Assembly: GCF_003491325.1 (NCBI RefSeq) | Contig: NZ_CP022881.1 | Span: 2,374,351-2,438,350 of the forward strand | From: Staphylococcus sp. M0911 | GTDB taxonomy: Bacteria > Bacillota > Bacilli > Staphylococcales > Staphylococcaceae | Direction of reading: 5' to 3' | DNA: 64,000 nucleotides | Shown here: piece by piece, positions 42,463 to 51,911 of the stretch | How the letters are laid out: the number at the start of each line of letters is the position of its first letter | Position numbering within the stretch: the stretch's first letter is position 1 | The notes under the pieces: model-generated | The model's database searches: none | The model's input: the letters and a program-made list of their open reading frames with translations, nothing else | What the model was told of the DNA's origin: nothing | Position numbers and translations under genes: made by a program

Positions 42463-43065
42463 TCAATACACTCGATACGTTTGCCCTGTTTGTGCACCTT
42501 CTACACTTTTAACAAATGCATTAGCTACTTTATCGGCAGGTACTGCTGTAAAACCTTTAAAGAATTCTCCATACTTATCTAATGCTTCTTCAACTACATT
42601 AGGACTAACATTATTAATTCTTAAACCATGTTTTAATTCTACAGCAGCTGAAGTCACAAAACCTGCGATACCGCCATTAGCCATTGCTGCTGAAGATCCT
42701 AGTTTTATAGGATCGTCCATCATAATACCTGATGTTAACGTAAAACTGCCATTTTCATTTAAATAATGTTGACCAATTAATACTAAATTGATTTGGCCCA
42801 ATAACTTACCTTGAATCGCTACATTATTTTCTTCTAAGCTAATCTCAGACAACGCTTTGAATGTAGCGCCGCCTGTTGCACTGACAACTGCATCAATATT
42901 ATCAATATTTTTATACATTTTTTCGATTTGTTCTGGAGACGTAATATCCAACTGATAGTCACCAGATTGACTTCCTACTTCAATCACTTCATGATGATTT
43001 TCTTTTAGTTTTTCTGCTACTTTACTACCAATCGTTCCACTTGCACCAATAACAATAACCTTCAT
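42463..43065 (-). CDS. Short-chain dehydrogenase-like NAD(P)-binding protein
   Basis: 200-aa short SDR-like protein with an intact cofactor loop (VIGASGTIGSKVAEKL). It lacks an obvious YxxxK motif: the active-site region reads GSSAAMANGGIAG. This is typical of the short bacterial subgroup with altered chemistry. TGGAGG precedes the ATG. Function unknown. Confidence 0.78.
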   Translation of the reverse strand: MKVIVIGASGTIGSKVAEKLKENHHEVIEVGSQSGDYQLDITSPEQIEKMYKNIDNIDAVVSATGGATFKALSEISLEENNVAIQGKLLGQINLVLIGQHYLNENGSFTLTSGIMMDDPIKLGSSAAMANGGIAGFVTSAAVELKHGLRINNVSPNVVEEALDKYGEFFKGFTAVPADKVANAFVKSVEGAQTGQTYRVY

Positions 43066-43204
43066 GATATACCTCCAGGAATTTTAAGCGTTTACAAAAA
43101 GCCTATCATATACAAAATACAATTAAAGTAAGATGCTCAATTCCGTGAATGATAAAAGTCAGTACATACGCATACACTTAACATTAAATCGGCTACTAAC
43201 ATGT

Positions 43205-43246
43205 TAAAAAGCCATCAAATGGCTTTAACTAATACCATTTGATGGC
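43205..43246 (-). terminator. Terminator of the isaB-like pseudogene
   Basis: 12-bp perfect arms GCCATCAAATGG / CCATTTGATGGC (43211-43222 with 43235-43246) with T-run on the minus strand. Confidence 0.75.
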
Positions 43247-43333
43247 CTATATCATTCAAAATTCTATTTTTTTATAACATTTATGATTTAAAATCCAATA
43301 CCACTGTGCGTAATATTTATATTTGTCACTTTA

Positions 43334-43797
43334 TTATTTTTTTATACTAAATATCACGCCGGGTCCTTGATTTGTTGGTTTATAACTTAATACTGATTTT
43401 TCCTTAGCTGACGTTTGATAAGGTTCCATTCTTATTAAAGTATTACCATATGATTTTTTTATATCTGTGTATGATAAATTATCTTTTACATTAATAGAAA
43501 CACCAGATGCACTTTTTCCTGACTTTGTTACCCCAGAAAACGTTTGATCATAAATATTCACTTCTCCATTACCTTTTTCTTACCTTTAAAAGTAACGTTA
43601 TTTGCCTTAACTGCTTCCTTAAATTGAATAGATAATACAAAACTAGTATCATTGCCTGCATAACCATGATAATTATAATATGGTTACGTGGTTGCATGAG
43701 CCTAATGATGTAAAGATTCTTCAACTCCAACGCCTAAACCTAAAGTCACCCCAACTGCTAAAGTACCTGTTAACAAACGCTTTGATAAAGTATTCAT
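43334..43797 (-). pseudogene. IsaB-family secreted antigen, degenerate paralogue
   Basis: The frame begins MNTLSKRLLTGTLAVGVTLG, nearly the same as the intact isaB-like gene at 46122-46619, and continues to PYYNYHGYAGN. It is broken by TAG and TAA codons in the signal-peptide region and by a one-base frameshift in an A-rich tract near 43581. After it the frame (KGNGEVNIYDQTF and on) reads to the stop at 43334. Upstream DNA also matches that of the intact copy, so this is a duplicated gene that has decayed. The 75-aa open end is only the 3' fragment. Confidence 0.85.
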
Positions 43798-43895
43798 TAT
43801 TAACATTACTTTAATAGTTAAATGTCTTTTTAAAGTAATATTACAAAAATGATAATGTATAAGTATTTTTTATTTCATTACCTTATTGTTTAATA

Positions 43896-44696
43896 TTATT
43901 TGAACATTATATAAAAATATCCTACTAAAATGGCTATTCCAATAATACTATTATGAATCATATGAACCATCATACTATCTTTGATATTACCTCTACGTGA
44001 GTAGGCAAGATAAAACACCATACCCATTGATGTATACATAATAAATGAAATAATATTATTAATACCGTGTTGTGAACCAAAAACGATTGAAGAAATAATG
44101 AACGGTAACCAAAATGAGGTCTTTTTAAATAAAGTCTCTTTGAATATACCTCGATATATAAGTTCTTCAAGATATGGTGCAATAAAACTGATGGTAATTA
44201 CAAAAATGATAAAAGGAAATACTTGTGCAAGTTGGCTTGCATTTGTTGCTTGTTGATTCATATCACCAAACAATAGCTTATCGTTACTTGTTTGAGCAGA
44301 CCCTGTGACTTTGTATAAAAGGAACAAAAATGCATAGACAATAATACGAAGTAAGACTGCCCACCCTATATTAATACCAATATCTTTCGTCGTAAATTTG
44401 CCCGTATGTTCATAAGTATGCCGTCTATAGTACCGTCTAATTAACCAAACCACTACTGATACAACAATGAGATATAAGACGGTGGACATTGTAGCTTTCA
44501 AAGTGTCCATTTTAACCGATAAATTTGTAATCGTAAGTATGATAATAATAGGTAATTGCGCTAGAATCATCCAACCTATAAAAATGAGGATATTTAATGC
44601 TATATTTCCTTTCGGTAAAACATCGCTTTGATTTTTTGATAAATCTTCATTCTGATTTTCCTTATGTTGTTCATTCATTTCATCATGATTAGTCAT
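43896..44696 (-). CDS. CPBP-family intramembrane metalloprotease
   Basis: 266-aa membrane protein of the CAAX-protease/bacteriocin-processing (Abi, CPBP) family, with a charged N-terminal tail (1-30) and about seven membrane segments. The metal-site motifs are EELIYRGIF (EExxxR, about 180), SIVFGSQHG (FxxxH) and MVHMIHNSIIG. Relatives process peptides, act in bacteriocin self-immunity or regulate surface protein display (as SpdA-C in S. aureus). AAAGGTGG is 8 nt from the ATG. It sits between two isaB-like copies. Confidence 0.87.
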   Translation of the reverse strand: MTNHDEMNEQHKENQNEDLSKNQSDVLPKGNIALNILIFIGWMILAQLPIIIILTITNLSVKMDTLKATMSTVLYLIVVSVVVWLIRRYYRRHTYEHTGKFTTKDIGINIGWAVLLRIIVYAFLFLLYKVTGSAQTSNDKLLFGDMNQQATNASQLAQVFPFIIFVITISFIAPYLEELIYRGIFKETLFKKTSFWLPFIISSIVFGSQHGINNIISFIMYTSMGMVFYLAYSRRGNIKDSMMVHMIHNSIIGIAILVGYFYIMFK

Positions 44697-44722
44697 ATTA
44701 ATTACCACCTTTTTTCATCATA

Positions 44723-45969
44723 TTATTCATTTAACAATCGGAAAACTTTATACAATAATGGGTGGATAGGCTTAATGAAATCTCCAATTAATTCTTCAAT
44801 GTGGGTTCCGAATCCTTTTTTAAACTGTTGTACGCCTAAATCATCTGCTGTCTTGCTAAAATCTCCAGTAATACCATAAAAATTATATTTAGGAATCTCA
44901 TGTTTTATAGCAAACTTAATCATATGCCATTGCAAAGCATACGCACCTTTATATTGATAGTAATGTGGATTTGAACCACTGGATAAATAATAAACTTCAT
45001 CTTTTGTAGCTATATATAAGGCTGCTGCTAAATCAATTACATGTCCATCTGTTTGAATGATGTCTTGTGTTTCTGTAATTTTCTTTTCGTTACTATTCCA
45101 TTGCTGTTCTAACTGTTTTAACTTGTTCTTACTCTTTTTAGAATTAGGATGCCCACTTAACTTATCTCTTGTGTTTTCTATATCTTTAGCTATTTCAGAT
45201 GATTTTTTAATTAATTGATTTTTATAATCATCTAAATTAATATATGAAAGCTTAATCATTGCCTCATTCGGATACATTAACAGTACTTCTTTAAAAAATT
45301 GATATGGATTTGCCCTATATTTAAAATGATGTCGTTCTTCAGCCATTTTAAATAATTGATAAAAGCGATCAATTTCTGATATGTCTAACGTTATTGTCTT
45401 AACACCTATTTCAATCGCATGTTGAACATGACGCCTGGTTTTATATTCCATATTTTTTAAGACATCTTCTTCTTTTTGTCCTTCCATATCTAGTACAGAT
45501 AGCCATCTAATTTGACTCTTTTGAGAATAGTCAATCGTTAAACCTTGGTGCTGATAACCTAATTGATGTAATGTATGAATTAATTCTTTATTATTAATCG
45601 GTGTCACAATATCTCCTGCAGTATTCCGAACATTTTCTAAAATATACGGATCTATAGAAGCAAATAGTGCTCTTTTTTTTGTAGATATGTTGTTAAGCCT
45701 TTAAAGAAGCATTTTACTAATTCAAGATGATTAAAATCTAATATCGGGCCTTTTTGAGAATAAAAATACTTAAAAAATTTTAACGCTCTAGATTCCGTTA
45801 ATAAACAAGCTGCTATGACATCATTTTCATTATTTTTGACACCAACTAAGTGTGCTTCTTCGCCATTTGTTTTTCTATATTTATATTAATCAATACATTG
45901 AGTAAAATGGACCTTATTATTTTGAATAAAATTGTCATATTCTGTCTCTGTTAGTTGCGTAAAATACAT
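44723..45969 (-). pseudogene. FemABX-family aminoacyl/peptidyl transferase, interrupted
   Basis: Relative of FemA/FemB/FmhA, which add amino acids from tRNA to the peptidoglycan cross-bridge. The frame starts at ATG 45969 (AAGGGG upstream) with MYFTQLTETEYDNFIQNNKV. It meets TAA at 45886-45888 (where CAA is likely ancestral: FTQCID then YKYRKTNGEE) and shifts frame at a run of eight A (45673-45680). The last 294 codons are open: acyltransferase fold with QIRWLSVLDMEG, a coiled-coil arm (about 115-180 of that part), and GVQQFKKGFGTHIEELIGDF. About 415 residues in all, the family length. Non-functional as it stands. Confidence 0.85.
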
Positions 45970-46001
45970 AATTTAATCCCCTTATTCACTTTATATAAAA
46001 T

Positions 46002-46034
46002 AAACGGCTGATGACCTGTCTCACCAACCGTTTG
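46002..46034 (-). terminator. Probable terminator of isaB-like gene
   Basis: AAACGG / CCGTTT outer arms with an imperfect inner stem, then T-rich sequence on the minus strand. Confidence 0.45.
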
Positions 46035-46121
46035 CGATTACTCAATTTTTCTCAACTTTGCTATAACTAGGCTAGTAAAATTGTAAAAAATGAATTCCAT
46101 ATAAAATTTTTATTTTATCAC

Positions 46122-46619
46122 TTAACTTTTTCCGTTGTGGATACCGACTTCAGTAATATAACCATTATTCTCTAAAAAGCGTAATTGTTTTTCATTAAAT
46201 TGATATAAATATTCATTTCCATGGGCTGTTCCAGATGGCTTATTTAAGGGCTTACCATAAGTTTTCACTAATTCAGCTTTAGAAACTACACCTGGTTTTA
46301 ATTGGAACCACACACCATCCGCTTTCCCTTTGCTAGGTAAATAAAATTGTTGATCAAATTTTTCAATTGTATCATTATCATTACCTTTACTGTTTTCAGT
46401 AATTTTATATCCATTAATTGTGAAATTGTCATTTTTAATGGCATTAATAAAATTTTTATCTAAAATAAAATCACTTTGTGATGATGTATAACCATGATAG
46501 TTATAATATGGTTGCGTAGCCGCATGAGCTTCATGATGTGAAAGATCCTCAACGCCAACACCCAAAGCCACTCCAACTGCTAAAGTACCTGTTAACAAAC
46601 GCTTTGATAAAGTATTCAT
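46122..46619 (-). CDS. isaB: Immunodominant staphylococcal antigen B (IsaB) family protein
   Basis: 165-aa secreted protein with signal peptide (to HEAHA, about residue 34). The mature start QPYYNYHGYTSSQSDFILDKNFINAIK closely follows S. aureus IsaB as I recall it. IsaB binds nucleic acids and is immunogenic during infection. The C-terminus departs from the S. aureus form. ATG 46619 is 6 nt after AAAGGAGTG. The upstream region holds four phased 10-bp repeats. A broken paralogue lies at 43334-43797. Confidence 0.82.
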   Translation of the reverse strand: MNTLSKRLLTGTLAVGVALGVGVEDLSHHEAHAATQPYYNYHGYTSSQSDFILDKNFINAIKNDNFTINGYKITENSKGNDNDTIEKFDQQFYLPSKGKADGVWFQLKPGVVSKAELVKTYGKPLNKPSGTAHGNEYLYQFNEKQLRFLENNGYITEVGIHNGKS

Positions 46620-46660
46620 TATTAACACTCCTTTAATAGTTAAATGTCTTTCTAAAGTAA

Positions 46661-46700
46661 TATTACAATATATTACAGAATATTACAAATTATTACAAAA
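46661..46700. repeat. Four phased 10-bp direct repeats upstream of isaB-like gene
   Basis: Four consecutive 10-bp units, each beginning TATTACA (units end ATA, GAA, AAT, AAA). The period equals one DNA turn, so all units lie on one face. They stand about 40-80 bp upstream of the isaB-like start, where a promoter or activator site is expected. The broken paralogue keeps only one such unit. The rest of 46701-46995 shows nothing recognised. Confidence 0.7.
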
Positions 46701-46995
46701 TTTATTATTTGCATAATCTTGTTTATTCTAAAGTCGGTTTAAATCTCATTATTATAAACAGAGGAATGACATTTTATTCATAAAAATAAATAGTCATAAA
46801 ATGAGAGTATTCTGTTTAGTTATTTTTATATAATTACATGTTAAAATTTTAAGACGCTCAAAAATATAATAAGTGTAATGAACCTAATAACCAATCATTA
46901 TGTGAACGAGAATCATTTTGATATAGGACTATTTCAAAATATTAATAAAACATTGATACATAGACCTATGTTGAAATTAATCAATGAGGTGATAT

Positions 46996-47130
46996 GTGAT
47001 ACATAAATATAAAAGTTTCTATCTTCTTTGTTTAATTATTACTTTTATCATTTTTGCTACTTTGCCAGTATTAGTTGGGCATAATCAGCTTTTTACACCT
47101 TTTTTGTTATTATTCCAATGGTATTTTTAG
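46996..47130 (+). CDS. 44-residue hydrophobic peptide (or remnant)
   Basis: GTG start 4 nt after GAGGTG, encoding a 44-aa peptide: MIHKYKSFYLLCLIITFIIF, then ATLPVLVGHNQLFTPFLLLFQWYF. It is almost wholly membrane-spanning. After its stop another frame runs on with similar hydrophobic text, so it may be the 5' end of a decayed membrane gene instead of a true small gene. Confidence 0.35.
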   Translation: MIHKYKSFYLLCLIITFIIFATLPVLVGHNQLFTPFLLLFQWYF

Positions 47131-47228
47131 GTGTTTTTCTTTTCTCTTCTCAGTAAAAATATCAATAAATATTTTCTTAATTTAAATCGACTAATAATAA
47201 ATAAAGCAAAACTCTCAATTTATATTTT

Positions 47229-47630
47229 TTACTTTTGCACATTTTCCAGTGTCTTTTTAGGATAAAAATGCTTAATTACTTTAACATCTTGAGACGTTTT
47301 AATTTTACTAACAAGTTTAGGTAAAACAAACCATCCAAGAATAAATGAAAAAAGCCAAAGTCCTAAACAAATAGCATTTCGAATCTGAGTATAAAAAATA
47401 ATTTGTAATGAGGCTTCTTTTTGAGCTTCAAATTTTTTAGAATCATTTCTATAGTGTCTAGATAATTCATACATATTTCCATTATTTTTAGATGTAATAC
47501 GAATATATTTGTCCATCGGAGTGTAATCATATTTTTCTTTAATAGATTTAGCGCTACTAAGGAACGATTTAGTCATTCCTTCACTCGTTGGAAAAATTTT
47601 ATTTAAAGTTTCTATATTCATTGCCCACAT
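47229..47630 (-). CDS. Membrane protein of unknown function
   Basis: 133 aa (or 130 from the second ATG): soluble N-terminal part (NIETLNKIFPTSEGMTKSFL), then one or two membrane segments (IRNAICLGLWLFSFILGWFVLP) and a basic tail. It overlaps the preceding membrane gene by 32 bp in another frame, so translation may be coupled. No good ribosome-binding site is visible. No family recognised. Confidence 0.5.
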   Translation of the reverse strand: MWAMNIETLNKIFPTSEGMTKSFLSSAKSIKEKYDYTPMDKYIRITSKNNGNMYELSRHYRNDSKKFEAQKEASLQIIFYTQIRNAICLGLWLFSFILGWFVLPKLVSKIKTSQDVKVIKHFYPKKTLENVQK

Positions 47631-48150
47631 TTAACACAATTAATATTATAACTATTGGAAATTGAAATATTATAAATAAAACAGTTTGCGAAATAATATA
47701 ACTCAACTCTAAACCACTACTAAATAAATGATGAATTGGCACTACCAAAAATGTAAAAAAGAAAAGAGAGCCAACAATCATACTCATTGGTTTCATATAT
47801 GCTTTGTATACTAAACAATCAGCCTTTTCTAGGGTCCCCATTTCATCAAAACTAATTCCATTTATCAATTCTTCACTAGTTACATATTCTTTACCAGTCA
47901 ATATACATAATAAACGTTTCACTCTTTGACGAGACTTACCAATATTCAAAATCAAATTAATACCTATAGGAAAAATTATGAAAGCGAAAATTAGTGCTAT
48001 AATACCACCAATTAAATGAGACTTATCTCTATAAACTTCTCCAGATATACTTTCAGAACCAATGATATAAAATAAGAATGAAATAAGGGCGTAAAAAAGT
48101 GAAAAACCTATAAAAATAAATTTAAGAATAATAGAAATTATTTTTTTCAT
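47599..48150 (-). CDS. Membrane protein of unknown function
   Basis: 183 aa with about four hydrophobic segments (residues 5-30, 46-70, 122-142, 150-175) and a cytoplasmic or extracellular loop with YVTSEELINGISFDEMGTLEKADCLV between the second and third. Ribosome-binding site AAGGAG 8 nt before the ATG. A perfect 14-bp inverted repeat lies just upstream. Forms a two-gene unit with the following membrane gene. Confidence 0.55.
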   Translation of the reverse strand: MKKIISIILKFIFIGFSLFYALISFLFYIIGSESISGEVYRDKSHLIGGIIALIFAFIIFPIGINLILNIGKSRQRVKRLLCILTGKEYVTSEELINGISFDEMGTLEKADCLVYKAYMKPMSMIVGSLFFFTFLVVPIHHLFSSGLELSYIISQTVLFIIFQFPIVIILIVLNVGNEYRNFK

Positions 48151-48169
48151 ACAACTATCTCCTTCAATA

Positions 48170-48206
48170 AATGGTCGGCATAACGTGAGCTATTATGCCG
48201 ACCATT
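48170..48206. promoter_or_regulatory. Perfect 14-bp inverted repeat upstream of the membrane gene pair
   Basis: Arms AATGGTCGGCATAA (48170-48183) and TTATGCCGACCATT (48193-48206), 9-nt loop, no T-run on either strand. It ends 20 bp before the start codon, next to the Shine-Dalgarno. Could be an operator, or a hairpin in the 5' leader. The following 48207-48658 is very AT-rich with no other feature seen. Confidence 0.55.
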
Positions 48207-48658
48207 AGTCTATATATACTTAGTATGAACTCTTCTTAATAAAAGTCCATATATGAACAATTATAAAAATCTTATCAAATTATTAAAAACTAAATAAATA
48301 ATAACAAATTAAGTACTAATAAACAATATTTTTAGTTGTAATATTTTTAATTATATTGGTATATAATAATGGAATGTTATATATCTTAGAGTAAAGTAAA
48401 ATGGTTATTTCAATAGTTATTTTAATACAACATCTATTTACTTTTTGCAATTTCATAGAATTATATTTGAAATAATGTTTAAGTAATTTAAATAAGTTAC
48501 TTAATGGTTTTGAAATATTTAATGATTACTTACTTAATCTAATAAAAAATAGCAACATACAATATCAAATGAAATATTATTCTTATATTTAAATAATCAA
48601 TTTAAAAAATCAATTAATTGCAGGATAATAGAAAAAATAATATTAAAGGAGAATAACA

Positions 48659-49198
48659 ATGCTATCAACCATCATATGTTGGATTGTTGTAATTATAATG
48701 TTTTATATCTTTTATAGAATGTTAAAAAGTAAAATTAAAAAGATGTTTGGATTAGAAGATACAAATACACTCTCATATCAAGAAGGTCAAAGCTATCAAG
48801 AAGCACCATCTATTGATGGTACTGAGGCTGTTGATAAAATGATTATACACGCATTAAAATATCATGAAACATTAGCTTTTGAAGAACAACGTCTGAAAAC
48901 ATCTACAGGGTATGGAGCAATCAATATCTATGACAGAATCAACAGTCTAATTCAAAATTCAAGTCGTATTGCCGACGAATTGAAACGTAATGAGAGTGAA
49001 TTAGTACCAGGAAATTCAAACTCAAGTATTGAAGGATTTGAAGTGACAATGTCAAATTATGATATCAAAATCAACTTAATAGGCTGGGCAGTAGATATGA
49101 GTTTAAGTCATTTACAATCATTATCATCAGTTAATGATTTGATAGGTGAAATTGATAATGGTTTAATTTTAAGTCACGATGCATTTAGAACATATTAG
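48659..49198 (+). CDS. Membrane-anchored protein, unknown
   Basis: 179 aa with one N-terminal membrane segment (residues 3-22), basic stop-transfer KSKIKKMFGL and a helical soluble domain (VDKMIIHALKYHETLAFEEQRL, and DIKINLIGWAVDMSLSHLQSL). AAAGGAG precedes the ATG. No family recognised. It stands alone in an AT-rich accessory stretch. Confidence 0.55.
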   Translation: MLSTIICWIVVIIMFYIFYRMLKSKIKKMFGLEDTNTLSYQEGQSYQEAPSIDGTEAVDKMIIHALKYHETLAFEEQRLKTSTGYGAINIYDRINSLIQNSSRIADELKRNESELVPGNSNSSIEGFEVTMSNYDIKINLIGWAVDMSLSHLQSLSSVNDLIGEIDNGLILSHDAFRTY

Positions 49199-49639
49199 AT
49201 CAAACCACAAATAAAGTTCAACAGTGTTGAATTACAAATATATGAATATATAATCCCATATTGTACTAAAAAATGATAATTGTGACCTTTTAAACTATAG
49301 GATTGTAATATTAATACACTTAAACATTAATATAATAAAATATATAATTGCACCTCAAAAGGTTGACTAACAAATATAGCCTATTTCAGCATTGATATGA
49401 TTTAAATATGGGATGACCTATGTTTAGAATTTTGTCCAAATGAATTGTATAAAATAATGCAAATAAGTTCTATTATAGAAATTTCAAAAATCTGTTTTAA
49501 GGATTGGACAGAAAATAAATTGTATTATAGAAAAATAGCAACCTATTTTATTCTTGTCAATCCTGTTATATTAACTTAGGGGTAGTGACAGTGTGAATTT
49601 CATGAGGAAGGTACTTTCAATTTATAACCAAATAAGATG

Positions 49640-49812
49640 TCTTTCTAAAATGAATATGGAATATACAAAAGTTAAACAAAATAATCATTTACCTTTAAAT
49701 AGAAGCTGAATAGGAAAATTAAGAACGACTTAGAAATGAAAATGAGATGTTAAAGTCAGATATTGTTTTATCAAAATCTTCAAAACTTGAATCAAGCATA
49801 CGTAAATATTAA
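49640..49812 (+). pseudogene. Degenerate coding remnant (coiled-coil segment)
   Basis: One frame reads ERLRNENEMLKSDIVLSKS through SIRKY before a stop. The frame upstream is broken by TAG and TAA. The heptad-like text resembles the leucine-zipper tail of IS3-type OrfA transposases, but this is weak. The surrounding 49199-49917 has no intact gene. Confidence 0.3.
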
Positions 49813-49917
49813 AATTAATTAAACATGTATTATTGTCTATTACTCATAAATGTTTTTGAGTTTATATACTTAATTGGAGAACTTCTGACAAATAAAATTG
49901 TATAAATATCTTAATCA

Positions 49918-50645
49918 AAACCACCCGTGTGAACGGGTGGTTTGTTCTTCGGCTATAAGCCTCTCTTACTGGCCAGCCTTAAAAGGGCACTGACAAGTCA
50001 GCCAACTGCACTACTCTTCCAGCAACCCTAAAGGGTTACTATTTTTTCTTTCTCTTTTTTATTTCTTCTCCTGTAAATGGATCTAAATATTCTTCCATTG
50101 AGATTTGATCTGCAACGATATCCTCTTGTAATTGATTTCTTATATAATTTTCAATTACTTTTTTGTTTCTACCTACCGTATCCACATAAAATCCTTTGCA
50201 CCAAAACTTTCTATTTCCATATCTATATTTTAAGTTAGCATGTCTATCAAAAATCATTAAACTACTTTTCCCTTTTAAATAACCAACAAAAGATGAAACA
50301 CCAATTTTTGGCGGGATACTTACTAACATATGAATATGATCTTTACATGCTTCTGCTTCAATTATCTCTACACCTTTTCTTTCACATAATTGACGCAAAA
50401 TGATGCCTATATCTTTTTTGATTTTTCCATATATCACTTGTCTTCTATATTTTGGAGCAAAGACTATATGATACTTACAATTCCATTTTGTATGTGCTAA
50501 ACTGTTTGTGTCGGAAGACATTAAAAAGCATCTCCTCGTGTTGTTTATTTTGGTTGGCTGACCAATATTAATTCTAGCACGTAGAGATGCATTTTTTGTG
50601 ACAATGGTAGAACCTTTTCTGAACCATACGCATAGCGTATGGTTT
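49918..50645 (-). mobile_element. IS200/IS605-type insertion sequence
   Basis: About 730 bp, bounded by subterminal hairpins typical of single-strand transposition: arms at 49918-49928 / 49933-49943 (loop GTGA) and 50622-50631 / 50635-50644. It carries one HUH transposase and no tnpB, so it is IS200-like. There are no terminal inverted repeats or target duplication, as expected. It sits just beyond the terminator of the Ykn-like operon. Exact ends are not fixed. Confidence 0.8.
50039..50521 (-). CDS. tnpA: IS200-type Y1 transposase
   Basis: 160-aa HUH single-strand transposase. CKDHIHMLVSIPP holds the HxH metal motif (His-Ile-His), KYHIVFAPKYRRQVIY is the family N-terminus, and GFYVDTVGRNKKVIENYIRNQ has the catalytic Tyr region. 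The ATG at 50521 is preceded by GAGGAG; the 54 extra codons of the longer frame belong to the IS end. It appears intact. Confidence 0.92.
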   Translation of the reverse strand: MSSDTNSLAHTKWNCKYHIVFAPKYRRQVIYGKIKKDIGIILRQLCERKGVEIIEAEACKDHIHMLVSIPPKIGVSSFVGYLKGKSSLMIFDRHANLKYRYGNRKFWCKGFYVDTVGRNKKVIENYIRNQLQEDIVADQISMEEYLDPFTGEEIKKRKKK

Positions 50646-50662
50646 TCTTTATACAATAATGA

Positions 50663-50698
50663 TAAAAAGCACTCGTACTTCAATAGGTACGAGTGCTT
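50663..50698 (-). terminator. Terminator of the YknXYZ-like operon
   Basis: 12-bp perfect stem AAGCACTCGTAC / GTACGAGTGCTT (50667-50678 with 50687-50698) with T-run on the minus strand. Confidence 0.85.
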
Positions 50699-50708
50699 AT
50701 GATGTTAA

Positions 50709-51911
50709 CTATTTAATAATATCAATTAATTCTTTTTTAGAAGCTGCTCTAGCTGGGATCCAACCGAAGACGATACCAATTAATGTGGATACGCCCACTG
50801 CTAAGATGACTGACCCGAGACTGACGGAACTCTTAACCATATCTGGTGTTGCTAAATCGACAAGTGTGGCAATAATAATACCGAGTATCAGTCCGATAAT
50901 ACCACCGAGTAGACACAATACAACACTTTCTACTAAGAACTGGATTTCGATATCTCGACCTTTGGCACCAAAGGCACGTCGTATCGCAATTTCCTCTGTT
51001 CGTTCGGTTACAGAAATATACATCACATTCATAACACCGATTCCGGCAATAAATAATGAGATACCCGCCACAGCTGCGACGAAGTAGGTGATCATATCTA
51101 ATACTTTGCCAATACCTTTCATCATCTCTTCATTATCCGCAAAGCTATATTGGCCATCAGATACGCCCGTACCTTTTTTATTCAGCTCTTTTTCAACTTT
51201 CTTACCAACATCTTTCTTATTTTCACCATCGTTAACAGTTACTAATAGTTGTGGCGTCCCTTGAGATAAGTTGCTCATGTAGTGATCCGCTGTTTTAGTT
51301 GGCATTTGAACGACCGATTCAAGTGGCATACCATTCGCATCTTGTCCACTTGCATCGCCAACACCAACCACTTTAAATCCTTCACCATTAATATAAATGG
51401 ATTTGCCAACAGCTGCTTTCGCATTGTGAAATACCTTTTTCGCCACTTTATTATCAATCACGACGACTTTCTCCTGTGTATCGTTATCATCTTTCGTAAA
51501 ACCATGGCCTTCATCGACCCCTGACACATGAGAAGCCTTTTTTAAACTGATTTCACCACTGCCATGTGTATTCGTTACTTTGGCAGAGTATGTACTATCT
51601 TCGCTTTCTTTAATTTTTGCACTTTTGACACCATTAATTTGTTCTACAACACTAATATCTTCTTGTTTAAATGGATTGTCTTTCGGTGCGCTCATGTCTT
51701 GTGTCATATATGATATCGATGCCTGATTTTTACCTGCACCAGCGTCGTCAAACTGTTCTGTCGTTGATTTTTTAAAGCCATTACCTAAAGCCATAATTGT
51801 AATCACGGCCGCTATACCGATAATAATACCAATCATCGTAAAGATATTACGACGCTTATTTTTTAAAATAGAGCGAAATGCGACGGATAAAATATTAGAA
51901 AAGTTATTCAT
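50709..51911 (-). CDS. MacB-like ABC permease (YknZ type)
   Basis: 400-aa permease of the MacB/FtsX family with four membrane segments: TM1 near residue 20 (MIGIIIGIAAVITIMALGNG), a large extracytoplasmic domain (about 45-270), then three C-terminal TMs with GVMNVMYISVTERTEEIAIRRAFGAK between them. It overlaps the ATPase gene by 8 bp. With the adaptor and the divergent Yip1 protein it forms a system like B. subtilis YknWXYZ, which protects against the SdpC toxin. Confidence 0.88.
   Translation of the reverse strand: MNNFSNILSVAFRSILKNKRRNIFTMIGIIIGIAAVITIMALGNGFKKSTTEQFDDAGAGKNQASISYMTQDMSAPKDNPFKQEDISVVEQINGVKSAKIKESEDSTYSAKVTNTHGSGEISLKKASHVSGVDEGHGFTKDDNDTQEKVVVIDNKVAKKVFHNAKAAVGKSIYINGEGFKVVGVGDASGQDANGMPLESVVQMPTKTADHYMSNLSQGTPQLLVTVNDGENKKDVGKKVEKELNKKGTGVSDGQYSFADNEEMMKGIGKVLDMITYFVAAVAGISLFIAGIGVMNVMYISVTERTEEIAIRRAFGAKGRDIEIQFLVESVVLCLLGGIIGLILGIIIATLVDLATPDMVKSSVSLGSVILAVGVSTLIGIVFGWIPARAASKKELIDIIK

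Noticed and set aside
45673..45680. A-tract as an active phase-variation switch
   Set aside because: A separate nonsense codon upstream keeps the gene off whatever the tract length.
47229..48150. One frameshifted membrane gene instead of two
   Set aside because: The two products each have a complete look, with own start and own hydrophobic layout; nothing shows that one continues the other. Not excluded.
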